A stretch of 64,000 nt of DNA, taken from Andreprevotia chitinilytica DSM 18519. Its GTDB lineage: Bacteria; Pseudomonadota; Gammaproteobacteria; Burkholderiales; Chitinibacteraceae. The stretch lies in the NCBI RefSeq assembly GCF_000711875.1, contig NZ_JONM01000009.1, forward strand, positions 62,001 to 126,000, in the 5' to 3' direction. A program made the translations under genes and the position numbers. Positions 30,607 through 40,338 of this stretch are shown here, piece by piece (the stretch's first letter is position 1; every line of letters starts with the position of its first letter). The notes beneath the pieces are model-generated. The model worked only from the letters and a program-made list of their open reading frames with translations. It searched no databases and had not been told where the DNA came from.

Positions 30607-32460
30607 ATGTTGCTGCAAATCTCCGAACCCGGCATGAGCGCCGCCCCGCACCAGCACCGGCTGGCGGTGGGCATCGACTTGGGCACCACCAACTCCCTCG
30701 TCGCCACCGTGCGTAGCGGCAGTGCCACCTGTCTGCCAGACGAACAGGGGCACGCATTGCTGCCCTCCGTCGTCCATTACGCCAGCGATGCCACCGTCAC
30801 GGTCGGCCACGCCGCGCAGGCCCGACAGAATCAAGACCCGGCCAATACCGTCGTCTCGGTCAAGCGCTTCATGGGGCGTGGGCTGACCGATGTCGCTGAT
30901 GCAGCCACGCCGTACCGCTTCGTCGATGAGCCGGGCATGCTCAAGCTGCAAACCGCGGCGGGCATCAAGAGCCCGGTCGAAGTCTCAGCAGACATTCTCA
31001 AAGCCCTCAAAGCCCGCGCGGAAGCCAGCCTTGGCGGTGAACTCGTCGGTGCCGTGATCACCGTGCCGGCCTATTTCGACGACGCCCAGCGCCAAGCCAC
31101 CAAGGATGCCGCCACGCTCGCCGGCCTCAACGTCTTGCGCCTGCTGAACGAACCCACCGCCGCCGCCATCGCTTATGGTCTGGATAACGCCGCTGAAGGT
31201 ACTTACGTCGTATACGACTTGGGTGGCGGCACGTTTGACGTCTCCATCCTCGAACTCACCCGTGGCTTGTTCGAAGTGCGTGCCACCTCGGGCGATTCGC
31301 AACTCGGTGGCGACGACTTCGATCACCGGCTGCACTGCTGGATTCTGGAAACGGCCGGCCTGTCGCAGCTGAATGATCGCGACTCGCGCCTGTTGCTTAC
31401 CAAGGCCCGCCAAGCCAAGGAAACGCTGACTGACCACGCCAGCACGCAAGTCACCGCGCAGCTGTCCGACGGTACGCTGGTCAATGTCGAGCTGACCGCT
31501 GAGACCCTCCAGCAAATCACCGCGCATCTGGTACAGAAAACCATCACCCCGCTGCGCCGCGCCCTGCGTGATGCCAAGCTCGGCGTGGACGATATCAAGG
31601 GCGTCGTGCTCGTCGGCGGTGCTACCCGCATGCCACATGTGCGCCGCGCCGTGACCGAGCTATTCGGCCGCGAGCCGCTGACCAACCTCGACCCGGACAA
31701 GGTCGTCGCACTCGGCGCCGCAATGCAGGCCAACGTCCTCGCCGGCAACAAGGGTGATGACGACTGGCTGCTGCTGGACGTGATCCCGCTGTCGCTCGGC
31801 CTCGAAACCATGGGCGGCCTGGTCGAAAAAGTCATCCCCCGCAACAGCACCATCCCGACTGCTCGCGCGCAGGAATTCACCACCTTCAAGGATGGCCAGA
31901 CCGCGATGGCGATCCACGTGCTGCAAGGCGAGCGCGAGCTGGTGACTGATGGCCGCTCGCTGGCACGCTTCGAGCTGCGTGGCATTCCGCCGATGGTGGC
32001 TGGCGCTGCGCGTATCCGCGTCACCTTCCAGGTCGATGCCGACGGCTTGCTAAGCGTCTCCGCCCGCGAGCAAAGCACCGGCATTGAAGCCAGCATCATG
32101 GTCAAACCGAGCTATGGCCTTTCCGACGATGAAATCGGCAAGATGCTGCGCGAATCGATGCAACACGCCAGCGACGACATGCATGCCCGAAAGCTGGGCG
32201 AAGCTCGTGTCGAAGCGGAAAGCATCCTGAATGCCACTCGGGCCGCGCTGACGCAAGATGGCGATCTGCTGAACGACACCGAGCGTGCCGAAGTCGATGC
32301 CGCGCTGACTTCTACTGAAGCCGCGATCGCCGGCCACGATGCCGATGCGGTTCGTTTGGCGGCTGAAGCACTGAACGAAGCCACCAGCGAATTCGCCGCC
32401 CGCCGCATGGATCGCGCCGTGAGCCGGGGACTGTCCGGCCACAAGATTGACGAAATTTAA
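30607..32460 (+). CDS. hscA: Hsp70-type chaperone HscA
   Basis: A 617-aa specialised Hsp70 that drives cluster release from IscU. The ATPase domain has [27 protein letters not shown] and [14 protein letters not shown]. The substrate domain follows from residue ~390 ([17 protein letters not shown]). The start at 30607 gives [10 protein letters not shown], typical of HscA; a TTG 18 nt upstream is not needed. It lacks the EEVD-like tail of general DnaK. fdx begins 15 nt downstream. Confidence 0.96.
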   Translation: MLLQISEPGMSAAPHQHRLAVGIDLGTTNSLVATVRSGSATCLPDEQGHALLPSVVHYASDATVTVGHAAQARQNQDPANTVVSVKRFMGRGLTDVADAATPYRFVDEPGMLKLQTAAGIKSPVEVSADILKALKARAEASLGGELVGAVITVPAYFDDAQRQATKDAATLAGLNVLRLLNEPTAAAIAYGLDNAAEGTYVVYDLGGGTFDVSILELTRGLFEVRATSGDSQLGGDDFDHRLHCWILETAGLSQLNDRDSRLLLTKARQAKETLTDHASTQVTAQLSDGTLVNVELTAETLQQITAHLVQKTITPLRRALRDAKLGVDDIKGVVLVGGATRMPHVRRAVTELFGREPLTNLDPDKVVALGAAMQANVLAGNKGDDDWLLLDVIPLSLGLETMGGLVEKVIPRNSTIPTARAQEFTTFKDGQTAMAIHVLQGERELVTDGRSLARFELRGIPPMVAGAARIRVTFQVDADGLLSVSAREQSTGIEASIMVKPSYGLSDDEIGKMLRESMQHASDDMHARKLGEARVEAESILNATRAALTQDGDLLNDTERAEVDAALTSTEAAIAGHDADAVRLAAEALNEATSEFAARRMDRAVSRGLSGHKIDEI

Positions 32461-32475
32461 GAGTTTGACTGAACC

Positions 32476-32817
32476 ATGACCAAGATCACCGTCCTGCCCC
32501 ACCCCACCCTCTGCCCGCAAGGCCTCACCTTCGAAGCGGAAGCGGGTGAGAGCATCTGCAATGCGCTGCTGTATCACGACGTGTTCATCGAGCACGCCTG
32601 TGAGCAATCGTGCGCCTGCACCACCTGCCACGTAGTCGTGCGCAAGGGCTTCAACAGCCTGGAAGAAGCGACCGAAGACGAAGAAGACCTGCTCGACAAA
32701 GCCTGGGGGCTGGAGCCGCAATCGCGCCTGTCTTGCCAGGCGCTCGTGGCCGACGAAGAACTCGTGGTCGAGATTCCCAAGTACACCATCAACCATGCCC
32801 GCGAAGAGAATCACTGA
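32476..32817 (+). CDS. fdx: ISC-type [2Fe-2S] ferredoxin
   Basis: A 113-aa adrenodoxin-like ferredoxin that gives electrons for cluster assembly. The cluster ligands are C42, C48, C51 and C87 (ACEQSCACTTC and RLSCQAL). The C-terminal IPKYTINHAREENH is typical of the Isc group. It is 15 nt after hscA and directly abuts the ybaK-like gene. Confidence 0.96.
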   Translation: MTKITVLPHPTLCPQGLTFEAEAGESICNALLYHDVFIEHACEQSCACTTCHVVVRKGFNSLEEATEDEEDLLDKAWGLEPQSRLSCQALVADEELVVEIPKYTINHAREENH

Positions 32818-32818
32818 C

Positions 32819-33316
32819 ATGGCGGCCGGCAGCACATCGGACAATCAGCTGCGTGTGGAAGCCGCGTTGCAGGCTGCCGGTATTGCAGCCGATATCGTCG
32901 AATTCGATGCCTCCACCCGCACCTCGGCGGATGCCGCTGCCGCCATCGGCTGCACGGTGGCGCAGATCGCCAAATCGGTGATCCTGCGTGCCAAGGACAG
33001 CGAACGCGCCGTGCTGGTCGTCACCAGCGGCATCAACCGCGTCTGCGAGAAAACCGTCGCGCAACTGGTCGGTGAAAAGATCGGTCGGGCCGATGCCGAT
33101 TTCGTGCGCGAGAAGACCGGCTTCGTGATTGGCGGCGTGGCACCGGTCGCGCATGTTTCCGCGCTGATTACGCTGGTCGATGAAGATTTACTGCACCACA
33201 CTGAACTCTGGGCCGCCGCCGGTACGCCGAACAGCGTGTTCCGCATCACGCCGGATCAATTGCTGCATCTCACCGCCGGCCGCATTGCCAAAGTCAAAGA
33301 GGAAAAAACAACATGA
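32819..33316 (+). CDS. YbaK/EbsC-family aminoacyl-tRNA deacylase
   Basis: A ~165-aa editing-domain protein. Relatives (YbaK, ProXp) hydrolyse mischarged Cys-tRNA(Pro) or Ala-tRNA(Pro). Family blocks are VAQIAKSVILRAKDSERAVLVVTSG with the conserved lysine, GFVIGGVAPVAH and LWAAAGTPNSVFRITPDQLL. ATG 32819 follows the fdx stop by one base; an ATG eight codons earlier overlaps fdx and is possible. The gene is inserted between fdx and iscX, which normally adjoin. A Cys-tRNA proofreading role would fit an operon that consumes cysteine, but that is inference. Confidence 0.88.
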   Translation: MAAGSTSDNQLRVEAALQAAGIAADIVEFDASTRTSADAAAAIGCTVAQIAKSVILRAKDSERAVLVVTSGINRVCEKTVAQLVGEKIGRADADFVREKTGFVIGGVAPVAHVSALITLVDEDLLHHTELWAAAGTPNSVFRITPDQLLHLTAGRIAKVKEEKTT

Positions 33317-33507
33317 AATGGACTGACAGCCGCGATATCGCCATCGAACTGAGCGATAAATTCCCCACCATCGACCCGAAGACCATCCGCTTCACCGAGC
33401 TGATGGAATGGGTAATGGCGCTGGACGATTTCAACGATGATCCCAAGCACTGCGGCGAGAAGATACTCGAAGCCATCCAGATGGCCTGGATTGACGAAGC
33501 GGAATAA
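33313..33507 (+). CDS. iscX: IscX (Fe-S assembly regulator/adaptor)
   Basis: A 64-aa acidic protein (MKWTDSRDIAIELSDKFPTI, ALDDFNDDP, EAIQMAWIDEAE) with the full IscX family layout. IscX binds IscS and iron and tunes desulfurase activity. Its start overlaps the preceding stop by 4 nt (ATGA). It closes the isc operon; no clear terminator follows. Confidence 0.95.
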   Translation: MKWTDSRDIAIELSDKFPTIDPKTIRFTELMEWVMALDDFNDDPKHCGEKILEAIQMAWIDEAE

Positions 33508-33645
33508 GCTGAATCTGGTTGCGCTTTCAGTGTTTTCACGGCTTTTGAACGTGGTTTCCCTGTCTTTCAAAGTGCAACAAGCTACCCGCACCGAAGAAAA
33601 AGCAGTTTAGAATCGCCCGGCCAGCACATATTCAAACAGCATGAA

Positions 33646-34584
33646 ATGTCCGCCGCCCCGATCAAACGCACCAGCATCGCCCAAGTGATTCTCGCCAGCC
33701 GGCAACGGCTGGATGCACTGCTGGCCGACGCGGATACGCCCCACTTCCAAGCCGAGTTGATCATGCTCGCCGCGCAGTTGCAGTCCGCCTGCAACCGCAA
33801 TCGCAATGTGGCGCTGGCGATGACCCTGCTGGCGCAGGACACCCCCTACTCCACCCGCCATGCCATCGACGTCGCCGTCGTGGTCGAGCTCGCGCTCAAG
33901 CGCCTCGGCCAAAGCGAAGCCGAACGCCGCCCCGTAATCGCCGCCGCGCTGACGATGAATATCGGCATGCACGCGCTGCAACCGGTGCTGGATAGCCAAT
34001 CCGGCCCGCTCACAGCAGAACAGCGACAGGCGATGCAGCAACACCCGCTGATGGGTCGTGATCTGCTGCGCCAGCGTGGCGTCTCAGACACCTTGTGGCT
34101 CGACTGCGTGGTGCAACACCATGAAGCACCGGATGGCAGCGGCTACCCGCAAAAACTCCGGGACGACACAATCCGTTTCGAAGCGCGGCTGATCGGCCTG
34201 GCTGACCGCTACTGCGCGCTGCTCTCGAAAAGCGCCTGGCGCCAAGCCCGCAGTGCCGATGCCGCGCTGTTCCAAAGCCTGAGCCCGGCCAGCACCGACA
34301 GCAAACTAGACAAGCTGTTCGTCGATACCCTGGGACTTTACCCGCCCGGCACCGGCGTGGAGCTGGCCAGCAATGAAATCGGCATCGTCAAACGCCCCGG
34401 CGCCCACGAGCTGACCCCCATCATCCAGCCACTGTTCGATGCCGAATGGCGGCCATTGCGCAACGTCGCCGAGCGTGACCCGGCCGAAGAGCAATACTCG
34501 ATCCTGAGCGTGCTGGACAACGACCGCCTCACTGGCCGGGTCAACCCCGCCCAGGTCTGGGGCGAAGACGCCGCGCTGGCCTGA
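33646..34584 (+). CDS. Degenerate HD-GYP-like protein, probably non-catalytic
   Basis: A 312-aa soluble protein. A helical region with HAIDVAVVVELALKRLG precedes the position where an HD-GYP enzyme has HDIGK; here the sequence is TMNIGMHALQ (N105-I-G-M), so the metal-binding HD pair is missing. Further on, the family motif is retained as QHHEAPDGSGYP (H158-H-E, DGSGYP 163-168) followed by RLIGLADRYCALLS. This mixture suggests a cyclic-di-GMP-binding or scaffold protein that has lost phosphodiesterase activity. The C-terminal ~90 residues (from PPGTGVELASNEIGIVKRPG) match the tail found in many HD-GYP proteins. The gene stands alone after iscX. Confidence 0.82.
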   Translation: MSAAPIKRTSIAQVILASRQRLDALLADADTPHFQAELIMLAAQLQSACNRNRNVALAMTLLAQDTPYSTRHAIDVAVVVELALKRLGQSEAERRPVIAAALTMNIGMHALQPVLDSQSGPLTAEQRQAMQQHPLMGRDLLRQRGVSDTLWLDCVVQHHEAPDGSGYPQKLRDDTIRFEARLIGLADRYCALLSKSAWRQARSADAALFQSLSPASTDSKLDKLFVDTLGLYPPGTGVELASNEIGIVKRPGAHELTPIIQPLFDAEWRPLRNVAERDPAEEQYSILSVLDNDRLTGRVNPAQVWGEDAALA

Positions 34585-34642
34585 TCACCCGGCGGCCATA
34601 CGCTGGCTTCGACATCACAAGATTCACTCCAAAGACCACACC

Positions 34643-34954
34643 ATGAATTTCAAAGACACCCTCGACACCCTGCCCACCATCGACCACCTCGCCGCGCTCG
34701 AACTGCTGGATGGCGAAACCCTCATCGCCCGCATCGAAAACAAGCCCGGCCAGGCCGGCAGCGTGCGGGTGTACCACGCGCTATATCAGGAATTCGGCGC
34801 CATCGACACCATCGCCGCCGACAAGGGCCTGCGCCTGTATGCGGAACACACGGCAGATGCCGAAGCCTTCCCCGGCAAACACCCCAACATCGACCGCCTG
34901 ATCGCCCTGGCCCAAGACGGCAAACCGTGGGCTGTGCGCTTGGTTACGCAATAA
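34643..34954 (+). CDS. Small DUF2322-like protein of unknown function
   Basis: A 103-aa acidic soluble protein (MNFKDTLDTLPTIDHLAALELLD, GQAGSVRVYHALYQEFGAID, AEAFPGKHPNIDRLIAL). It resembles the short betaproteobacterial family DUF2322, recalled from memory. No catalytic motif is evident. It is followed by a strong terminator at 34968. Confidence 0.72.
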   Translation: MNFKDTLDTLPTIDHLAALELLDGETLIARIENKPGQAGSVRVYHALYQEFGAIDTIAADKGLRLYAEHTADAEAFPGKHPNIDRLIALAQDGKPWAVRLVTQ

Positions 34955-34967
34955 TCAGCAATCGCCA

Positions 34968-35013
34968 CGCCATGAAAAAACCCGAGCCATTTGACTCGGG
35001 TTTTTTCATGGCG
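34968..35013 (+). terminator. Very strong 19-bp bidirectional terminator
   Basis: A perfect 19-bp stem (34968-34986 with 34995-35013, loop CCATTTGA) carries A6 and T6 tracts within the arms. It lies between the convergent genes 34643-34954 and 35061-35939 and can terminate both. Confidence 0.9.
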
Positions 35014-35060
35014 ATCGCGCCGAGAATCCTGTTCAGGAGCCCGCCCCACCACCGCCCAAA

Positions 35061-35939
35061 CTACAAGGCGCGTGACAGCTCGTGATACAGCGCCTCGATA
35101 TCCGACTCCAGCGCGACAAAAGCCGGGTTGCTCAACTCGGGGCGCTCAGGCACCTCGCCCAAATCCAGGTGCTCGACTTCCTCCAGCCCACCGGCAAAGA
35201 GGTTGGCGACATACACGATGTCTTTCAGCGTACGCAGCTCGTGGATCGGCGCACAGGGTTGATCGTGTTCGCGCACCGCCTCGACCACTTCTTCGGGCAA
35301 GCCCAAGGCGTCCATCAGCATGTTGCCGATGCTTTCGTGCCATTGCGCGATCAGATAAACCACCGATTTGGGTCTGGCGACCAGCTCGGGATAGTTGCCG
35401 GCGCGATCCAGCATGTAAAACGCGCCCAGATCGTGAATCAACCCGGCGAGCATGGCGGTGTCCGGGCTGATGCGGGTGAGCTTGCGGGCAAACACGCTCG
35501 CTGCGGCCGCGGTCTTGAGCGAGTGTTGCCACATCGAATTCGAGATTTCTTCAAACACCACCAGACGGCCCGAACGCACCAGTTGCTCCATCGCGCACGC
35601 CAAGGCGGTTGAGCGCGTGGTGGCCATGCCCAGGCGGGCGATGGCTTTTTCAACATCGGTCACGTTCTGACCAGCCGGGTTATAGGCCACGGTATTGGCC
35701 AATCGCAACAGCTTGGTCGCCACCAGCGGGTCAGTCCGTACCACATCGGCAATCTGGCGCAGCGATGCGTTGGGGCTGCGCATTACCGTGCCGATCTGGA
35801 TCGCCGAATCAAAGCAGATGGGGAAGATCACCTCGCCAGACAGTTCTGAGGCAATGTCTTCCAGCATCGAAAAACGCTGCTTGTTCAGCTGGTCGGCATG
35901 TTTATCGGGAGAGGTATCGGGGATAACCGGGTCTGTCAT
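35061..35939 (-). CDS. HDOD-domain protein
   Basis: A 292-aa cytoplasmic protein made almost entirely of an HDOD domain. Blocks are MRSPNASLRQIADVVRTDPLVATKLLRLANTVAYN, AIARLGMATTRSTALACAMEQL, LAGLIHDLGAFYMLD and AVREHDQP. HDOD proteins are signalling relatives of HD phosphohydrolases that lack the catalytic set and usually act in chemotaxis, motility or c-di-GMP circuits. The minus-strand TATAAT at 35986-35981 could be its -10 box. A second HDOD protein is at 57330 and a degenerate HD-GYP at 33646. Confidence 0.9.
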   Translation of the reverse strand: MTDPVIPDTSPDKHADQLNKQRFSMLEDIASELSGEVIFPICFDSAIQIGTVMRSPNASLRQIADVVRTDPLVATKLLRLANTVAYNPAGQNVTDVEKAIARLGMATTRSTALACAMEQLVRSGRLVVFEEISNSMWQHSLKTAAAASVFARKLTRISPDTAMLAGLIHDLGAFYMLDRAGNYPELVARPKSVVYLIAQWHESIGNMLMDALGLPEEVVEAVREHDQPCAPIHELRTLKDIVYVANLFAGGLEEVEHLDLGEVPERPELSNPAFVALESDIEALYHELSRAL

Positions 35940-35980
35940 TGGGTTAGTACCGTTGGACGCGCATGGCAGGATTACCGCGA

Positions 35981-35986
35981 ATTATA
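35981..35986 (-). promoter_or_regulatory. Consensus -10 box upstream of the HDOD gene
   Basis: TATAAT on the minus strand, 42 nt before the ATG at 35939. No good -35 is present at standard spacing. A stem (AAGCAC..GTGCTT) lies just upstream, between this gene and the end of the LLM oxidoreductase gene. Confidence 0.4.
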
Positions 35987-36053
35987 GCCAAGCACAAAGC
36001 CCGCTCGGGCTAGGTGCTTGCATGTATTTTTCGCTGTAAACGCCAGCACGGGC

Positions 36054-37061
36054 TTAGCTGGACTTGAAGCCGGCAACGATCTCATACGAACGCAAACGAT
36101 CGGCAAAATCCCACGTATCGGTATTGACGATGATTTCATCGGCCTGCGTGGCATCCAGAAACGCCTGCATCTTCGCCCGCACCGTCGCCGCGTCGCCAAT
36201 GGCCGACGCCGCCAGCTTGCTTTCCACCATGATCTGCTCGCGCTCGCTCCACAGCCCATCCATGCTTTCCACCGGCGGATCGAGCGGCGCGCGCTGGTTG
36301 CGGATCATGCGCAGCCAGCGCTGCTTAAGCGAAGTGCCAAGGTACTCGGCATGCTGCTGCGAATCGGCCGCGATCACGTTCATGCCGACCTGCACATACG
36401 GCTTGGCGAGCGTAGCGGACGGCCGGAAGCTGCTGCGATACAGTTCGAGCGCCGGCAAGACGTTGTCCGGCGCGAAGTGGCTGGCAAAGCCGAACGGCAG
36501 GCCAAGGAAGCCGGCCAGCTGCGCACTGTATGAGCCAGAGCCGAGCAGCCAGATCGGTACATTCAGCCCTTCACCGGGGATGGCGCGCACGCGTTCCTCG
36601 CTCCCGCGCCGATCCGTATCGAAATAGCTGCGCAGTTCGGCCAACAGTTCGGCGAATTCGTTTTCATCGCTGGAGAGGTGCCGGCGCAGCGCACGAGCAG
36701 TAAGACCATCTGTACCCGGCGCACGGCCAAGGCCCAGATCGATGCGGCCGGGATAGAGGGATTCGAGCGTGCCGAACTGCTCGGCGATGATCAGCGGCGC
36801 GTGATTGGGCAGCATCACCCCGCCCGAACCCACGCGGATCGACGACGTATTGGCGGCCACGAAGCCGATCAACACGCTGGTCGCCGAGCTCGCCACGCCG
36901 GCCAGGTTGTGGTGCTCCGCCAACCAGTAGCGCCCGTAGCCCAATGCCTCGACATGCCGCGCCAATCTGGCGGTGCGCTCGAACGCGTCTTCCGCCGTGC
37001 CGTCGCGTTTGATCGTGGCCAGATCCAGTACCGAAAAAGCCGTTTCGCCTAATGTTTTCAT
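36054..37061 (-). CDS. LLM-class (luciferase-like) flavin-dependent oxidoreductase
   Basis: A ~335-aa TIM-barrel oxidoreductase using reduced flavin. Typical blocks are [73 protein letters not shown] and [28 protein letters not shown]. It belongs to the subgroup often named MsnO8-like or 'luciferase-like monooxygenase' with no defined substrate. ATG 37061 has AGAGG nine nucleotides upstream; the frame extends 39 nt further without a ribosome site. Confidence 0.9.
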   Translation of the reverse strand: MKTLGETAFSVLDLATIKRDGTAEDAFERTARLARHVEALGYGRYWLAEHHNLAGVASSATSVLIGFVAANTSSIRVGSGGVMLPNHAPLIIAEQFGTLESLYPGRIDLGLGRAPGTDGLTARALRRHLSSDENEFAELLAELRSYFDTDRRGSEERVRAIPGEGLNVPIWLLGSGSYSAQLAGFLGLPFGFASHFAPDNVLPALELYRSSFRPSATLAKPYVQVGMNVIAADSQQHAEYLGTSLKQRWLRMIRNQRAPLDPPVESMDGLWSEREQIMVESKLAASAIGDAATVRAKMQAFLDATQADEIIVNTDTWDFADRLRSYEIVAGFKSS

Positions 37062-37656
37062 TGCCGTGTGCCTCTTGCGTTTCATGCGTACCGGGAACAC
37101 GTGCCGCCGATGCGGTGCATTTCAACTGCGCGGGCAACAGGGTCTTTCCGGCCCGATCGTCCGGCCTATCCCCAAGCCACGCAGCTCACCTGCGACTGGT
37201 ACACGGTAACTGGGCAGAAACATATGGTACGAGCGGATTTGCAGCGCCATTCACCAGCGCAATCAAGCCACGCCGAAAGATCGTGAAAGCCATTCAATTT
37301 ATTTCGCCCTCAATTACCTCTTTCCATACCGATTTACTACATCAGTCCATTCTTATTTTTTAATAAAAATCATCAATTAAAAACAATTTAACCAATCAAA
37401 AACAAAGACTTGAAGCCAAAAAGATCATCCGGATTTTTTCAACACGCCCTATTCATCCGTAGTCAAAGAACACTCAGAAAACCGTCACATTCCGCCTATG
37501 CCAACGCGCTATTGACAAGCAATCGAACATCACCACTAATCACGCCTTGAAGCGGAAAAACCAGCGTTCCGCTTCAGCGCGCCACAGGGCACGAGACGAT
37601 GCTCAAAAGCGCCGGCGAAACATGGCCGACACCCAATAAGCTGGAGGAGACACACC
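37062..37656. other. 595-nt AT-rich intergenic region upstream of the chitin-binding protein gene
   Basis: No convincing gene. The part from ~37340 to 37440 is strikingly AT-rich, unlike the GC-rich surroundings. It carries a sigma-70 promoter candidate at 37512-37540 and a 9-bp leader hairpin (TGAAGCGGA 37548-37556 with TCCGCTTCA 37568-37576). Confidence 0.6.
37512..37540 (+). promoter_or_regulatory. Promoter candidate for the chitin-binding protein gene
   Basis: A perfect TTGACA (37512-37517), a 17-nt spacer and ACTAAT (37535-37540). The transcript would start ~110 nt before the ATG (37657) and include the leader hairpin at 37548-37576. Confidence 0.55.
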
Positions 37657-40296
37657 ATGTTGAACCGCTTCACGCTGGCGGCCATTCCGGCCGTCCTGGC
37701 GGCTGTGCACGCGTACGCCGCCTACCCTGCCTGGCAACCGGATGTGTATTACACCGCCGGGACCATCGTTCTCTACAACGGTCACGACTACAAAGCGGTC
37801 GTCAACCAGACCGACTACACCAGCACCGGCTGGAACCCGACCGTCGCCAGCTTGTGGACCGACCTCGGCGCGGACGCCGGCACCCCGTCGCCGACCCCGA
37901 CACCGGTTCCCGTCACGGCCACGCCGACGCCCAAACCCACGGCAACACCAACGCCCGTGCCGGTCACCGCAACACCCAAGCCAGCGACGCCGACCCCCAC
38001 GCCGGTTCCCGTTACCGCCACGCCAACGCCCACCACCCCGACACCAGCCAGCACCTGCTACGCCGCGTGGGATTCGACCAAGGCCAACTACAACCAGGGC
38101 GACAAGGTCACCTATCAAGGCGTGAATTACGTCGCCAACTGGTGGACCAGCGCCAATCCGGCCACCAACAGCGGCCCGTCCGGCTCCGGCAAGGATTGGA
38201 CGGTGCTCGGCAATTGCGGCGGCGCTACACCGACGCCGACTCCGGTTCCCGTGACTGCCACCCCAACGCCGAAACCGACGGCAACGCCGACCCCTGCCCC
38301 GGCCACGCCAACCCCGACGCCCAAGCCAGTCACACCGACGCCGACACCCGTTCCGGTCACCGCAACGCCAACCCCGGTACCGCCGACCGCCACACCGGCC
38401 CCCACCGCGACACCCACCCCATCCGCCGGCGCGCCCAACAAGCCGACGATGCAGATCCAGAACTACAACCACACCGGCGATTTCCCGATCCAGTGGAACA
38501 TCTGGTCCGGCAACGATGCCGATTCGTGGGAGTTGTATGAAAACGGCGTGAAGGTGCAAACCGGCACGGTCGCCAATACCGGCAGCGCGCAGAGCGTGAC
38601 ACTGCAAGTCACCGGCAAGAAGCTCGGCCTCTACACCTATCAGGTGAAGGTGATCAACTCGGCCGGCAGCAACTGGAGCGATGCGTCCTACACCACCGTC
38701 GGTGCCGCCTCCTTGGTCACCATCGCCCAATGGGATACCGATGGTCAGGCCCTGCAACAGACAGTGGCATTGAATAGCAGCGCCGTGCTCGATCTGTCGG
38801 TCGCCGGGGTTTCCAGCCCGTCGTTCACCGTCGCCTCGAACAACCCGAGCGTTGCCACCGTCAGCGTCAGCGGCACCAAGCTGACCGTCACCGCCAAGGC
38901 CGCCGGCCGCGCCGGGATTCGCGTTACTGATGCCAGCGGCGCAGTCCGCCTCGTCGGCGTGCGGGTGCAGAATGCCGATGGCACGCTGCCAAGCATTCCG
39001 AACTACTTGTCGCTCGGCACGGTATCGGATGACACCAGTACTTCGCTCGCCACCTTGCAGAACTTCGGCAGCGGCGATCAGAACACCCACACCGACTTCC
39101 GCTATGTCTATTTGAATGGCGGCGCATCGGTGCCGGGCAACAACAGCTGGTGCACCTGGACCACCATCCCCTGCTTCCGCGAGACCAGCTTCATCCGCGA
39201 ATCGAAGAAGCAGGGCATGATCCCGATCTTCGTGTTCTACAACATCGCGGACGGCGGCGAGAGCTACACCACCGATCTGGCGCACGTGCAGGACGCCACG
39301 TACATGCAGGCCTACTTCAAGGACTGGCTGAACGTGATCAACATCGCCAACACCGAAGCCGGCGACGACCCGGTGGGCTATGTGATCGAGCCGGACTTCA
39401 TCGGCTACCTGATGCAGAACTCCGGCCTGCAGCCGAACCAGATCACCGCTCGCGTCGATCAGGCGTATAGCAGCGGCGTGCTGACGGCCAGTGATCCGCA
39501 GTTCCCGAACACGGTCGATGGCCTTGTCAAAGCGGTGAACTACATCATCCAGAAGTACAGCAAGAACGCCTGGTACGGTTGGCAGATCAACGTTTGGTCC
39601 GATGCGCAAAGCGGCGCATCCGGCCAGGGGCTGATGCACATCACCGATGCCGGCGAGCATGGCTGGACCAACGGTCGCCCGTACATTGCGGCCAGCGCCC
39701 AACGCGTTGCGAACTACTACAACGCGGCCGGCATCACCAGCTACGGCGCCAGCTTCATCTCCTTCGACAAGTACGGCTACGACGGTGGTGCGGCAGGCAA
39801 CAGCAAGTGGCAGTTCAATGGCGACCACTGGAACAACTACCTGTACTACGTGAGCACGCTGCACACCGCGCTGCAAAAACCGGTGGTGCTGTGGCAGTTG
39901 CCAGCCGGCCACGTGAACGGCTCGGTGGGCAACAACCCATACACCGGCAGCCCGTTCGCCACGCTGACCAACGCCACCAGCAAGCACTACGAAGACACGG
40001 GGCCGACGTACTTCTTCGGCGATACCTTCTCGGCCAGCCCGAGCGTGTTCGCCCCGTCGTACTACCAGACCAACGCAGCAGGCGATGCCAAGGTATCGAC
40101 CAGCGGCAGCAACGTGGTATGGGGCAGCCATTGGCCGGAAGCGCGCGATGCCGGCGTGATCACCGCGCTGTTCGGTGCTGGCGTGGGTGATTCGACCGAC
40201 AACATCGGCCTCGGCGGCCAGGCGTTGACGGACGACTACTGGTGGTTCGTGCATGCAGCGCGTTACTACAGCAATGGCGTGACGCCGCTGAAGTAA
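37657..40296 (+). CDS. Secreted multi-domain chitin-binding protein with an uncharacterised, probably catalytic, C-terminal domain
   Basis: An 879-aa exported protein. A signal peptide (residues 1-~22, ending HAYAA) precedes a CBM5/12 chitin-binding module (23-71, YPAWQPDVYYTAGTIVLYNG). A Pro-Thr linker of TPTP/PVPVTATP repeats leads to a second CBM5/12 (134-187, CYAAWDSTKANYNQGDKVTY), then a second Pro-Thr linker, a fibronectin-III-like module (~258-350) and a Big2-like Ig module (~355-440). The last ~430 residues match no family I know. They contain several hydrophobic strands in barrel order (IPIFVFYNIA, GYVIEPDFIGYL with E578 and D580, YGWQINVW, ASFISFDKYGYDGG, PVVLWQLPAGHV, GVITALFGAG), suggesting a TIM-barrel hydrolase of the glycoside hydrolase kind. 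The ATG has GGAGGAG upstream and a good terminator follows. Confidence 0.85.
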   Translation: MLNRFTLAAIPAVLAAVHAYAAYPAWQPDVYYTAGTIVLYNGHDYKAVVNQTDYTSTGWNPTVASLWTDLGADAGTPSPTPTPVPVTATPTPKPTATPTPVPVTATPKPATPTPTPVPVTATPTPTTPTPASTCYAAWDSTKANYNQGDKVTYQGVNYVANWWTSANPATNSGPSGSGKDWTVLGNCGGATPTPTPVPVTATPTPKPTATPTPAPATPTPTPKPVTPTPTPVPVTATPTPVPPTATPAPTATPTPSAGAPNKPTMQIQNYNHTGDFPIQWNIWSGNDADSWELYENGVKVQTGTVANTGSAQSVTLQVTGKKLGLYTYQVKVINSAGSNWSDASYTTVGAASLVTIAQWDTDGQALQQTVALNSSAVLDLSVAGVSSPSFTVASNNPSVATVSVSGTKLTVTAKAAGRAGIRVTDASGAVRLVGVRVQNADGTLPSIPNYLSLGTVSDDTSTSLATLQNFGSGDQNTHTDFRYVYLNGGASVPGNNSWCTWTTIPCFRETSFIRESKKQGMIPIFVFYNIADGGESYTTDLAHVQDATYMQAYFKDWLNVINIANTEAGDDPVGYVIEPDFIGYLMQNSGLQPNQITARVDQAYSSGVLTASDPQFPNTVDGLVKAVNYIIQKYSKNAWYGWQINVWSDAQSGASGQGLMHITDAGEHGWTNGRPYIAASAQRVANYYNAAGITSYGASFISFDKYGYDGGAAGNSKWQFNGDHWNNYLYYVSTLHTALQKPVVLWQLPAGHVNGSVGNNPYTGSPFATLTNATSKHYEDTGPTYFFGDTFSASPSVFAPSYYQTNAAGDAKVSTSGSNVVWGSHWPEARDAGVITALFGAGVGDSTDNIGLGGQALTDDYWWFVHAARYYSNGVTPLK

Positions 40297-40338
40297 GGCG
40301 TGACGCACCAAGCTGTATCGAGGAAGTAGCAAGGCATC

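Noticed and set aside
37603-40332. A 909-codon open frame on the minus strand across the chitin-binding protein gene
   Set aside because: Antisense shadow of the repeat-rich coding sequence; low-complexity Gly/Arg composition. The equal length to the frame in rne is coincidence.
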